Assembly: GCA_000283575.1 (NCBI GenBank)
Contig: AP012044.1
Location: forward strand, 1,426,001-1,490,000
Source of the DNA: Oscillibacter valericigenes Sjm18-20
Lineage (GTDB): Bacteria; Bacillota; Clostridia; Oscillospirales; Oscillospiraceae
Direction: 5' to 3'
Length of the DNA stretch: 64,000 bases
This document shows positions 34,731-43,019 of this stretch, in pieces. A model generated the notes under the pieces. The model saw nothing but the letters and a program-made list of their open reading frames with translations, was not told the DNA's origin and ran no database searches. Numbering within the stretch: position 1 is the first letter of the stretch; the number at the start of each line of letters is the position of its first letter. The translations under genes and the position numbers were made by a program.

Positions 34731-34858
34731 CGTGACGCAATTAAAATGCCGGGCAAATACACCCAGCGAACCTCACTGTATTTTTATTTTACTGCGCCAT
34801 TTTTCCCCTGTCAATAGCTTGGGTATAATAACAGTCCATAAAATTGCGAAGTTCAGCC

Positions 34859-34951
34859 ATGATAGACCGTCTTAAGTTCAAATCCTATGTTCTGGACATG
34901 AACGGCGATTCTTACCGCCTCAAGCAGACCCTAAAGACACAGCATTCATAA
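34859..34951 (+). pseudogene. IS21-family istB C-terminal remnant
   Basis: The frame reads AMIDRLKFKSYVLDMNGDSYRL and ends KQTLKTQHS. The DRxxxKSYxLDMNGDSYRLKxT pattern is the conserved C-terminal end of IstB, the ATPase helper of IS21 transposition. No istA and no element ends are visible. Confidence 0.6.
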
Positions 34952-35257
34952 GCAGGTGGCTCAAATTTTGCCTAGTGTAGAGTTGCTCGCTTTCAGGTTG
35001 ATAAACACACAAGTATCATCATAAACGAGTACAGATTAAATTGTGTGAAACACTGATCTGCGATTAATTTGGGTAAGTTTTACATCCAGACCTTTCCGGA
35101 TTGACGGACAATCCCGGGGCTGACGCGAAGAAGAATAGTGGAGCAGGTACTGTTAAAACCAATAGGGCCGGAATTGAATATAATGTATGGAAGAGTTTAG
35201 GAAAGAGTGGACAAAAAAGGACAGCAGGAATTCTCAAAAAATCTTAGCTTTTAGGGG

Positions 35258-35286
35258 TTGACAGATATGGTGCGGTATGATATTTT
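35258..35286 (+). promoter_or_regulatory. orphan promoter
   Basis: TTGACA (35258-35263), a 17-base spacer and TATTTT. An exact DtxR-type box follows, but no gene is found in the next 450 bases on this strand. The gap 34952-35455 is otherwise empty. Confidence 0.55.
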
Positions 35287-35295
35287 AAATATAAG

Positions 35296-35311
35296 GTTAG
35301 CGATAACTAAC
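35296..35311. promoter_or_regulatory. DtxR-type box (exact), no downstream gene
   Basis: GTTAG-CGATAA-CTAAC, 9 bases after the -10 of the orphan promoter. The gene it once controlled appears to have been lost in a rearrangement; relic DNA follows. Confidence 0.7.
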
Positions 35312-35455
35312 TGACTGTTCAAAGAAAAAACGGTGTACTTGGGAGCACTGTATTTTCGCACGGTACGGAAAACTATCGCTGATCAACTTGGAGTCTTCCT
35401 CCCCGTCGTTGATATGCAGTCTGCATGTTCTAGGTTCCAGTATGGCTGATGCTGG

Positions 35456-35671
35456 TTAAAAGGCGGTGAGGACTCCTATCCCCCTTTCCTCTATTTTCTG
35501 TTTTCCCTCATGAGAGGCCCCGGACGAATGCCATATCGTCCGGGGCCAAATCCTGCCCGTATCCACACCGTTCAAGCCCTTATCTTGCATATTGCGCGCA
35601 AATACATCAAAAGCTTTGATGGTGAGTTTATTCTGGATACCCTCATTTTTTACAATGGCGCTTGCTTTCAT
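35456..35671 (-). pseudogene. truncated copy of the methyltransferase gene
   Basis: The first 37 residues (KNEGIQNKLTIKAFDVFARN) match the start of the methyltransferase at 3389-4036. After GLNGVD the frame runs into unrelated sequence, just past a perfect 12-bp hairpin (GGCCCCGGACGA / TCGTCCGGGGCC, 35516-35547). Everything from the SAM-binding motif on is lost. Confidence 0.8.
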
Positions 35672-35757
35672 TTGCTTCAGCCTCCTTCAAGCTATCAAGT
35701 GATTTTTCCGCCCAAGAGAGCTCTGCTTTGTAATGCAGGATATGATGTCGAAGCCTA
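35643..35757 (-). pseudogene. truncated copy of the PadR gene tail
   Basis: HHILHYKAELSWAEKSLDSL and the following EAEANES are identical to the C-terminal end of the PadR regulator at 4017-4574, and overlap the methyltransferase relic just as the intact genes overlap. The DNA-binding domain is missing. The duplicated block corresponds roughly to 3930-4114. Confidence 0.85.
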
Positions 35758-35779
35758 ATGGATTTTCTATTTGTGCTTT

Positions 35780-37039
35780 TCAGGATGTAATTACCTCGTC
35801 GCTCAGTTGACGGAAAACACGCTGAGAAATCACGCACAATCCGAGACAGATTGCAAATGCGCCAAAATAAGTAACATCAACTCTGGTCGAAAGGCACTCA
35901 AACAGCACACCATAGATTGCCTGACCGATGGGATTACCGCACATAACAAGACACATGAGCAGAGCCATTACCTTGCCGGTGAGGGTAACAGGAGTGATCT
36001 TCTGTACATAGGTGATCATTTCCACGCTTAAAAGCGTGGAGAGAATCATCATGATTACGCAGAATCCGGCAATAACCAGATACGCGGTCATTGAATCAAT
36101 TGGTAACCTTAGAGCAAGTCCGATTGGAAGAAGAGTCGCTGTACACCAGAAAATCAGTCTTGCGCCATGGCTGACTTTTAACTTATGACCAATCACGCCT
36201 GAGAGCAGCCCGCCTAATAATCCGCCAGCCGCCAGTGATCCCTCAGCATATCCGTAAAGCCGGTTGCCTGTGGCTTGGTCAAAGCCCAGATGGCCGGTGA
36301 CAACGATGGGCAAGCCCACAATGACCAGTGCGGAAAAGACTAGATTGACTGCGGTGAGCAGAAGTCCCACCCGTCCAATCTCGGGGCGTTCGTACCGGAT
36401 AAACTGCCAGCTCTCCCGCAGATCGGAAGCTGCGAGGGAGAACACGCTTCCCTCAAAATGACGCTTCTCAAAGGGAATGTGAATGAAGATCTCCATGACG
36501 GCCGAGAGGAAAAAGCAGATAATGCTGAGGTACAAAATCGACTCTAATCCATGAAATCCGAAGATCAGTCCGCCCAGCACCGGACCTATCACACCGGCAA
36601 GTGAATTTACCATGTTGATTACGGCGTTTCCAGCCATCAGCTTGTCGGGGGAGACCAGCACCGGCAGCGACGCTTGCACCGTGGGCTGATATGCGCCCTG
36701 AATGCCGTAGAGCAGCATCAAAACCGCGATGAGCAGCGGTACCAGCGGAAGGGTTTCAAAGCTGAGCGCGTAAAACAGTATCAGCGCTGCGGTAAAGAAA
36801 TCCAGGAAGACCATCACGTTTCGTTTGTTCACCCGGTCGGCCACGATCCCGCCCACCGGCGAGAGCAGCAGCATCGGAAGGAATGACAGCGCCATTACTG
36901 TGCCGTACAGCGCAGGTGAATTGGTTTTGTTGAGGAGGTAAAGCGGCAGCGCATAGCGCAGGATGTTGTTGCCGAACAGAGAGATAATCTGCCCGATCAC
37001 AACCATTGAAAAATCCCTTTGAAACAGTTTTGCTTTCAT
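35780..37039 (-). CDS. MFS transporter
   Basis: A 419-residue, 12-helix major facilitator of the MFS_3/MefA-like group (FSMVVIGQIISLFGNNILRYALPLYLLN; PVGGIVADRVNKRNVMVFLDF as the loop 2-3 motif; VISQRVFRQLSDE at the end). Such proteins export macrolides, siderophores or other small molecules. The start at 37039 was chosen because the upstream in-frame extension runs through the TetR-type operator at 37056-37072. The TetR gene at 37113-37769 lies upstream on the same strand. Confidence 0.9.
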   Translation of the reverse strand: MKAKLFQRDFSMVVIGQIISLFGNNILRYALPLYLLNKTNSPALYGTVMALSFLPMLLLSPVGGIVADRVNKRNVMVFLDFFTAALILFYALSFETLPLVPLLIAVLMLLYGIQGAYQPTVQASLPVLVSPDKLMAGNAVINMVNSLAGVIGPVLGGLIFGFHGLESILYLSIICFFLSAVMEIFIHIPFEKRHFEGSVFSLAASDLRESWQFIRYERPEIGRVGLLLTAVNLVFSALVIVGLPIVVTGHLGFDQATGNRLYGYAEGSLAAGGLLGGLLSGVIGHKLKVSHGARLIFWCTATLLPIGLALRLPIDSMTAYLVIAGFCVIMMILSTLLSVEMITYVQKITPVTLTGKVMALLMCLVMCGNPIGQAIYGVLFECLSTRVDVTYFGAFAICLGLCVISQRVFRQLSDEVITS

Positions 37040-37055
37040 AATATTCTCCAAATTA

Positions 37056-37072
37056 ATACCGAACGTCGGTAT
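37056..37072. promoter_or_regulatory. TetR-type operator before MFS gene
   Basis: ATACCGA-ACG-TCGGTAT, a perfect 7-bp dyad 17 bases upstream of the MFS start codon. It resembles AcrR/TtgR-class operators. Confidence 0.65.
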
Positions 37073-37112
37073 GTAATATATTTTAAAAAAATTGCCCCCG
37101 ATGGGCAATTTT

Positions 37113-37769
37113 CTATATGAATTTTTGATTTGCCAGCGTGCAGTATCTCTTGTAGGATTCCATCATCTGTTCGTCCATCAACTCAATTCCCATGTTTTTG
37201 AGCATCAAATTGAAAAAACGCACCCGTTTTTCCATGCTTTCCACGTCTGTTCTAAGCACCAGTGGATTGAGCCAGAGGTTTGTCAGCATGATGATGACCT
37301 CCGAAAGCTCTCTGGAATACTTGGTTTTGATGGAACCGTCGGCCACTCCCTGCTCGATGATTGGCTGCACATAGTGCGGCACAATATCCGAAAAAATCTC
37401 GCGCATCTGCATGGCAAGCAGTTTTGGATGCTCCAGCATATTGGGCGCAACTGAAAAAACAATGTCACGGTCCGAGCTGGAAAGAGACAGACGAAACATC
37501 TTTTTCAGTTTTGCAAAACCGGTAAGCGTGGAATCATCCCGAATGGTCTTTAATTCACTGACGATCTGCTCATTATACCGATCCCCCACCGCGTTGAATA
37601 TCTCTTCCTTTGATTTGAAGTGGTGGTAGACAGCCCCTTTGGAAAGGCCGCCCAGTCCATTGATAATGTCCTGAATGGAAGTATCCTCATAACCCTTTTC
37701 CAAAAAAAATCGCTGTGCCACGTCCAGTATTAACCGAATGGTTTCCTCCGGATATTTATTCCGTGCCAT
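37113..37769 (-). CDS. TetR family transcriptional regulator (MFS neighbour)
   Basis: A 218-residue TetR protein. Helix-turn-helix: LEKGYEDTSIQDIINGLGGLSKGAVYHHFKSKEEIFNAV. The start at 37769 (MARNKYPEET) follows GAGAAGGA; eight additional upstream codons are possible. A palindromic site lies before it and another before the MFS gene, so it probably represses both. The C-terminal ligand pocket is not assignable to a known ligand. Confidence 0.92.
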   Translation of the reverse strand: MARNKYPEETIRLILDVAQRFFLEKGYEDTSIQDIINGLGGLSKGAVYHHFKSKEEIFNAVGDRYNEQIVSELKTIRDDSTLTGFAKLKKMFRLSLSSSDRDIVFSVAPNMLEHPKLLAMQMREIFSDIVPHYVQPIIEQGVADGSIKTKYSRELSEVIIMLTNLWLNPLVLRTDVESMEKRVRFFNLMLKNMGIELMDEQMMESYKRYCTLANQKFI

Positions 37770-37785
37770 AGTGCGAATCCTTCTC

Positions 37786-37810
37786 TCATACATACCGTGA
37801 GTATGTATGA
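37786..37810. promoter_or_regulatory. TetR-type operator (perfect 10-bp dyad)
   Basis: TCATACATAC-CGTGA-GTATGTATGA lies 16 bases upstream of the TetR start codon. It shares ATACCG with the site before the MFS gene. Confidence 0.75.
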
Positions 37811-37920
37811 ATTGTATTACAGTAATTTTGTTTTGTCAAGTGAAACAGCGATGGAGTTGGAATCGTCATATTTTGCGCCAAAATTATCTGCCATAGAGAT
37901 TTCTTCTATGTGGAAATCTT

Positions 37921-38499
37921 TCAAGTTGCATCAAGTGGAAATGCTTCTTGCAGTTCGGAGAAGCATTTCTGAAATATCGCAAAAAAACTTTGAACCTGTT
38001 TTCCCCCCTTATTTTCCAGATACCACTTAATAGAGGTCATTACAAGGGATGCATATAGAGTTGATAAGTAATCCAGCTGACTTCTTTCAGTCCATTTACT
38101 TTCATACTGTCCAAAGAAGCGATCTTTGAGATAGGAGAACATATCATCATAAAGATGGATGTTTTCAGATTGTATAGAGAATAAACGAAGAAGTAATTCC
38201 CGTTTTGTATCAAATAATAAATACAGATGTTCAACAGCTTGGAGAGCTGTGACAGTACCATCATAGTGAAATCGTTCATCCACGGCACTTTTAAATTCGT
38301 CAAAGGAAGTTGTGCAAAGACGCTGTGCCAAATCATATTTGTCAGAATAATGCTTGTAAAACGTTGAGCGATTAATCAATGCTTCTTCAAGAATGTCCTG
38401 TACCGTGATTTGCTCAAAGCTCTTTCTTCCCAGTAGATGAATCAAAGATTCTTCAATATTTCGCCGCGTTTTGATAACACGCAGATCGTTTGGATTCAT
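37921..38499 (-). CDS. TetR family transcriptional regulator (HXXEE/hydrolase neighbour)
   Basis: A 192-residue TetR protein with the DhaS-like N-terminus RVIKTRRNIEESLIHLLGRKSFEQITVQDILEEALINRSTFYKHYSDKYDLAQ and a TetR_C_7-like C-terminal half. The start at 38499 has GGAGGGG upstream. It is divergent from the HXXEE and alpha/beta hydrolase genes, with a 45-bp inverted repeat between them, so it most likely controls both directions. Confidence 0.92.
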   Translation of the reverse strand: MNPNDLRVIKTRRNIEESLIHLLGRKSFEQITVQDILEEALINRSTFYKHYSDKYDLAQRLCTTSFDEFKSAVDERFHYDGTVTALQAVEHLYLLFDTKRELLLRLFSIQSENIHLYDDMFSYLKDRFFGQYESKWTERSQLDYLSTLYASLVMTSIKWYLENKGGKQVQSFFAIFQKCFSELQEAFPLDAT

Positions 38500-38531
38500 A
38501 AAGTCACCCCTCCCCCTAACCAAAATACTAC

Positions 38532-38576
38532 AAAAGCAACGGATAAGCAACAATTAGTTGCCTATCCGTTGCTTTT
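38532..38576. promoter_or_regulatory. 45-bp inverted-repeat operator in a divergent promoter region
   Basis: Two 20-base arms (38532-38551 and 38557-38576) pair at 19 of 20 positions around AATTA. Each arm contains GCAAC twice, 11 bases apart (GCAACGGATAAGCAAC on the left), so four half-sites lie on one face of the helix. It sits between the divergent TetR and HXXEE genes. As RNA it could also form a long hairpin with a TTTT tail. Confidence 0.75.
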
Positions 38577-38653
38577 CCTCACAACTCCAAAAAATCTGAT
38601 GATTGCTGCAGAAATTGCATCTGTGTATGATTGTGTCAAAAGGAGGAGTTAAT

Positions 38654-39175
38654 GTGAGTGTAAATATTGAATTATTGGTGTGGCTTCCGCCACTTATATT
38701 TATCCTGCATGACATGGAGGAAATTATATTTGGCATGGCGTGGAAAAAACACGAGCCAAACATAAAAAAACATGTATCCATCAAATTTGTTCCGTTTGGC
38801 ACGGCGAGAGATACAGCTGGGTTTTCCGCCTGTGTCTATGAAGAACTTCTGATTTTGACAGTAATTTCTCTATTCAGTTCTCTTACGGGCCATTGCGGAC
38901 TGTGGTTTGGCATGATGGCAGCAAATTGCTTCCACTTGATCGTATTGCACATTGTTGGAGGTTCTGTGGTGTACCGCGCTTATGTCCCCGGACTTGTAAC
39001 AGCTTGCGTCACAGTGATTCCGTGTATCTGGGTGCTCTCAGCTTCAGAGCATCTTCTGCACTACTCTGTACTAGAAATGTCAGCTTGGATTTTTATCGGC
39101 ATAATTGTTGCAATGGTCAATCTGCACATCCTGCACCAATTTGCAGGCAGGATCGGGAACATGGGTTCAAGGTAA
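38654..39175 (+). CDS. HXXEE domain membrane protein
   Basis: A 173-residue protein with about five membrane helices. The family motif is visible as FILHDMEEIIFGMAW near residue 17, with YEELLILTVIS further on. The GTG at 38654 is used, with AAAGGAGGAG 6 bases upstream; an ATG at 38652 is out of frame. The function of the family is unknown; it is frequently next to TetR regulators, as here. It is followed after 14 bases by an alpha/beta hydrolase. Confidence 0.82.
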   Translation: MSVNIELLVWLPPLIFILHDMEEIIFGMAWKKHEPNIKKHVSIKFVPFGTARDTAGFSACVYEELLILTVISLFSSLTGHCGLWFGMMAANCFHLIVLHIVGGSVVYRAYVPGLVTACVTVIPCIWVLSASEHLLHYSVLEMSAWIFIGIIVAMVNLHILHQFAGRIGNMGSR

Positions 39176-39189
39176 GGGAGGTATATGAT

Positions 39190-40326
39190 ATGTTCGAACA
39201 TTTTCTTGAGAATGAGCAGTTTAATTTTCAGATCAACCGGGTAGCGGTATATGGGCCGGCATGCATAGATCTGACGGAGGTGAGGCAGGAACTTCCGAGA
39301 ATCAAGGACATAAAAAGCTGGACAGAAGTCTGGTTCAAACTGGCCCGAAAGGCAGAGGTGGAAAAGAGGTTCGGTCAAGCGGTCTATTATTATCGAATGG
39401 CGGAATTTTATCTTGAGGATACGAATCCAGAAAAAAGCAGCTGTTATCAGAAGTTTCGGGAATGCTTCGACTTTGCTCATCAAGGAGAGCGTATTGAACG
39501 AATTCAAGTTCCATACCAGGGAACTTATCTGCCCGTTATGAGACTGAAAGCTCCTCAGGAAAAAGGCGTTTTGCTGATCCACGGCGGTTATGATTCTTTT
39601 ATGGAAGAGTTTTATCCTCTGGTCAGTAAATATCAATCACAGGGTTACACATTGATTCTTTTTGAAGGGCCGGGGCAGGGCCAAGCCCGAAAAAACGGTC
39701 TTGCTTTTTCTTACGATTGGGAGAAACCGACCAGTGCTGTTTTGGACTTCTTGAACTTAAATCGTGTTACACTCATGGGTATTTCCTGGGGCGGATATTT
39801 GGCGCCCAGAGCGGCTGCTTTTGATAAACGGATTCAAAATGTTATCTGCTATGACATTTTTTACTGGGGACTGGATATGATGCTGAATCGGCTGAAAAAG
39901 CGAGAGGGAAGATGTCTCCTATTGTTGCTATACCTACGGCAGAAAAAGATCATTAATATAATCCTGCAAAAGAAAATGTCAGACAATATTGACCTGAGTT
40001 GGAAGTTGACCCACGGAATGTATATTACCGGCACAAGTTCTCCGTATAATTTTCTTAAAAGTATTAGTAAGCATAAGCTGTCACATTGTTTAGAAAAAAT
40101 AACGCAGAACATTCTATTACTCGCAGGTGAAAGAGATCAGTATGTTCCTGTTAGACGCATGAAAAAAATTCAAAAAAAGCTTTGCAACGCTAATTCCGTT
40201 TCCAGCCATGTTTTTACCATAGAAGAAGGCGGTGAGCAGCATTGCCAGGTTGGTGAAATTCAACTTGCACAATGCGAAATTGATAAATTTCTTAAAACAT
40301 ATGCAAGCCCATATTTCCGGCCTTAA
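39190..40326 (+). CDS. alpha/beta hydrolase, paralogue of the 6059-7243 protein
   Basis: A 378-residue protein that matches the hydrolase at 6059-7243 along its length: FNFQINRVAVYGPACIDL against FNFQLNRVIQWDGGRLEDL, YYYRMAEFYLED, GVLLIHGGYDSFMEEFYP, FEGPGQGQ, LMGISWGGYLAPRAAAFD (nucleophile Ser in the elbow), LLAGERDQYVPV and EQHCQVG with the histidine. The triad looks complete. ATG 39190 follows GGGAGG. It shares an operon with the HXXEE gene under a TetR-type operator. The substrate is unknown. Confidence 0.85.
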   Translation: MFEHFLENEQFNFQINRVAVYGPACIDLTEVRQELPRIKDIKSWTEVWFKLARKAEVEKRFGQAVYYYRMAEFYLEDTNPEKSSCYQKFRECFDFAHQGERIERIQVPYQGTYLPVMRLKAPQEKGVLLIHGGYDSFMEEFYPLVSKYQSQGYTLILFEGPGQGQARKNGLAFSYDWEKPTSAVLDFLNLNRVTLMGISWGGYLAPRAAAFDKRIQNVICYDIFYWGLDMMLNRLKKREGRCLLLLLYLRQKKIINIILQKKMSDNIDLSWKLTHGMYITGTSSPYNFLKSISKHKLSHCLEKITQNILLLAGERDQYVPVRRMKKIQKKLCNANSVSSHVFTIEEGGEQHCQVGEIQLAQCEIDKFLKTYASPYFRP

Positions 40327-40446
40327 TGAATATTTTTTTCCTTTTCGCAGATGTAAAACGCCGGCTTAATCAAAGGCGCTAAGAGCCCACCAAGATGGTG
40401 CTTTTTGTATCCATATAGCGGTTAAAGAATGTCCTTTAGCCAGATG

Positions 40447-40929
40447 TCAGCCATCGGCACAAGCTCCGCTGTTTAGAGCGGAAGCTTTTCCCTCCTGCGC
40501 CGCAAAGAATTCCTCGGCTCTCTGAATCTCGTCTGCGGAGGGATGCTTTTTATTGATCCCGCCCACCAGCTTCCAAGGTCCATAGGTATTAAAACCCTTA
40601 CAGGCATAAGTCCCCAGGCCTTCCGCGCACCGTCCCGCGGCAATGGCACGGAGAGACGCCGCAAAGTCACGGCTGTTGTCCGCGCAGGTATACAGGAAAA
40701 ACACCTGTTTTCCCTCCGGCAAACTGGCCTGAGCAAACCGCTCCACGCTTTCGTAAAACTTTCCCCAAGCGATGCCGGAGGCAAAGCCAATTAAATCATA
40801 GCCCGTCAGGTCAGCTGCCGGAACGGTCTCCGCATCAAAGACCGTCACCGGATATCTTCTGGCGATCGCATCCACCAGCTTCTTTGTGTTGCCATGGTGC
40901 TTAGACGCATAAACAATGGCTGCTTTCAT
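40447..40929 (-). CDS. flavodoxin family protein
   Basis: A 160-residue protein with an FMN-binding start (AIVYASKHHGNTKKLVDAIA), SGIAWGKFYESVERFA and FFLYTCADNSRD. It is of the flavodoxin_5-like type often used as a quinone or protein reductase rather than an electron carrier. It lies 15 bases downstream of the MATE gene on the same strand and is probably co-transcribed under MarR control. Confidence 0.85.
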   Translation of the reverse strand: MKAAIVYASKHHGNTKKLVDAIARRYPVTVFDAETVPAADLTGYDLIGFASGIAWGKFYESVERFAQASLPEGKQVFFLYTCADNSRDFAASLRAIAAGRCAEGLGTYACKGFNTYGPWKLVGGINKKHPSADEIQRAEEFFAAQEGKASALNSGACADG

Positions 40930-40944
40930 TTTGCGGTTCCTCCC

Positions 40945-42300
40945 TTACATCGTCGCTGCCGCAAGAGCATTCGCTTGCTTTCCGCTTTTTATCAGCTGTA
41001 CGGCGGTAATACCGCTGGATACCAGTTCCGTGGCCGGGAACGCGGCCAGCAGCCCTGTCCGCCCCATCACCCCGTTCAGGAGCAGAGCAAAAATCAAAAA
41101 TAGCACTCCTCGGCACAGGGACAGCACCCCGCCGTTTTTGGCGTCTCCAGTGGCAAGGAAATAGGATGCTCCCACAAACTGAAACGCCAGCGTCATATAG
41201 CCAACAGCCTGCACCCGCAGCGCCAGCGTCCCAAATGCCAGTACCTCCGCGGAATCCTGGTTAAAAAGGTGGATTGCCTGCGGCGCGAAAAGCATCAAAA
41301 GCACGTTGCACACCACGCAGAATATGGTAGTAATGAAGATGCCCTCTCTGGTAAACCGGGCCACCCGGTCATAGTCTTTTGCTCCGTAATTGTATCCCGC
41401 CAGCGGCTGATAGCCTTTCAGAAAGCCGAATACGGCGTTGAGCTCCAGGCAGAATAGCTTATACGTGATGCCGAACGCCGCCACACTGGGATTTCCGTAC
41501 TTTACTGCCAGAGTGTTGGTCACCGTCAGGGTTGCCATATTTAACAGCTGGAATATAAGCATGGGTACGCCAATTTTCAAAACATTCGCAAAGAAGTAGC
41601 CGGACGGTTTTACATATTTCTGGGAGAACTTCAGCAGTCCCTTACCGTGTACAAAATAAAGTACATAGACCAATGAAGACGCAGCGCTGGAAATCACGGT
41701 TGCGTAAGCAACGCCTTCAACACCGGTGTGAAACGCATAGATGAACAGCGGATCCAGCACCATGTTCATTACCGCGCCCAGCACCAGCACGCCGCTGGTG
41801 AACACCGTGGCTCCCTCAGAAATAATGATGTTATTTACGGTAATATTGAAAACGCTGAACACAAATCCCGCAATGATAATCGTTCCATACTGAACCGCAT
41901 AGGGCAGCGTATCTCCGTCAGCGCCCAGCACAGTCAAAATTGGGCGAAGACCCAGCAGCAGTCCGGCCGACAGCACCAGTCCGCAGACCACCGCACAGAC
42001 AAGGGCGGTTGAGGTGAACTCCGACGCCTGCCGGTGCTGTTTGTCGCCCAGCAGCCGGGAAACTTTGGAGCCCGTGCCGTTGCCGAAGCATGTGCCTAGA
42101 CCTGTGACGATCAGCGTCAGCGGGAAAACCAGGGACACCGCCGCCGTGGGCACCATCCCGAAGCTCCCGATAAAGTAAGTGTCTACTAGATTATAGAGCG
42201 CGTTGATAATCATTCCCAGCATGGTTGGAATTCCAAACTTGAACAGAAGTGGGACGGTTTTCCCCGTTCCCATCTCGATCTCGCGCTTTGTCAGTTCCAT
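40945..42300 (-). CDS. MATE family efflux transporter (second)
   Basis: A 451-residue, 12-helix MATE protein (TVPLLFKFGIPTMLGMIINALYNLVDTYFIGSFG; FLKGYQPLAGYNYGAKDYDRV). A ribosome site GGAGG precedes the ATG at 42300. It is flanked by a flavodoxin and a MarR-type regulator, a layout typical of inducible multidrug efflux operons. It is diverged from the MATE protein at 72-1451. Confidence 0.93.
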   Translation of the reverse strand: MELTKREIEMGTGKTVPLLFKFGIPTMLGMIINALYNLVDTYFIGSFGMVPTAAVSLVFPLTLIVTGLGTCFGNGTGSKVSRLLGDKQHRQASEFTSTALVCAVVCGLVLSAGLLLGLRPILTVLGADGDTLPYAVQYGTIIIAGFVFSVFNITVNNIIISEGATVFTSGVLVLGAVMNMVLDPLFIYAFHTGVEGVAYATVISSAASSLVYVLYFVHGKGLLKFSQKYVKPSGYFFANVLKIGVPMLIFQLLNMATLTVTNTLAVKYGNPSVAAFGITYKLFCLELNAVFGFLKGYQPLAGYNYGAKDYDRVARFTREGIFITTIFCVVCNVLLMLFAPQAIHLFNQDSAEVLAFGTLALRVQAVGYMTLAFQFVGASYFLATGDAKNGGVLSLCRGVLFLIFALLLNGVMGRTGLLAAFPATELVSSGITAVQLIKSGKQANALAAATM

Positions 42301-42326
42301 TTCTTTACCTCCATATATTTAGCTTT

Positions 42327-42352
42327 AATACTGTTAATTTGCAATAGTTTAT
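42327..42352. promoter_or_regulatory. possible MarR-type operator before the MATE gene
   Basis: AATACTGTT (42329-42337) in an AT-rich imperfect dyad also occurs at 42927-42935, upstream of the MarR gene. A shared nonamer in both promoter regions suggests one regulator acts on both. Confidence 0.4.
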
Positions 42353-42414
42353 TGCTGCTAAACACTTTTGCTAAAAAAGAATGCCACGGCGTCACCATAG
42401 CATTGCTTTTCTAT

Positions 42415-42900
42415 TCAATACGACACTTTTGGCTGTTTATCCATTGTCTCAAGCCGGGCGTTCAACGCCCGGTCAAAGATCTCCAGCGTTCCGATCAAAG
42501 CCTTCAAGGTATCCTCCGGCAGACTTTGAAAATACTGAAAAATCGGTTCGGCATTATTTCTGTGGTAAGCGTCATGAAGTCCGCTGACTTTCTCTCCCAG
42601 CGGAGTCAGATACAGACTCACCTGCGCGTCGGAGTCCGGAGACACTCGCTTTTCCACCAGCCCCTTGTCCACCATTTTGTACAGCATCTGAGACGTAGCT
42701 CCCTTTGTAATACCTCGCTTTTGGGCCACGGCGGTAACACTCATTCCGGGGTCCTGACTCAAAAGCATAACGGTGTGGATTTCCGGCCGGGTGAGCAGCA
42801 AGCCGTTGCCATAGTCCCATGGGCGTTTTTCAATCTGGATATATTCGTGGACAATCCGTTCCATCAACGTTGACATCCGCTTAAATTCTTCAATTTCCAT
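42415..42900 (-). CDS. MarR family transcriptional regulator
   Basis: A 161-residue MarR protein. Winged helix: LLTRPEIHTVMLLSQDPGMSVTAVAQKRGITKGATSQMLYKMVDKGLVEKRVSPDSDAQVSLYLTPLGE. The start at 42900 (MEIEEFKRM) has a GGAGGTGA site upstream; a longer in-frame start is unlikely. It lies upstream of the MATE/flavodoxin genes on the same strand, and a shared motif (AATACTGTT) precedes both. Confidence 0.92.
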   Translation of the reverse strand: MEIEEFKRMSTLMERIVHEYIQIEKRPWDYGNGLLLTRPEIHTVMLLSQDPGMSVTAVAQKRGITKGATSQMLYKMVDKGLVEKRVSPDSDAQVSLYLTPLGEKVSGLHDAYHRNNAEPIFQYFQSLPEDTLKALIGTLEIFDRALNARLETMDKQPKVSY

Positions 42901-43019
42901 CCTATCACCTCCAGGCGTTTTGCTACAATACTGTTTAACTACTATACACAATATGGCACACGAAGTGAAATTTGTCAACAGGGTCCTGAGAAATTTTCAC
43001 TTTACCTGGGAGATGAAAC

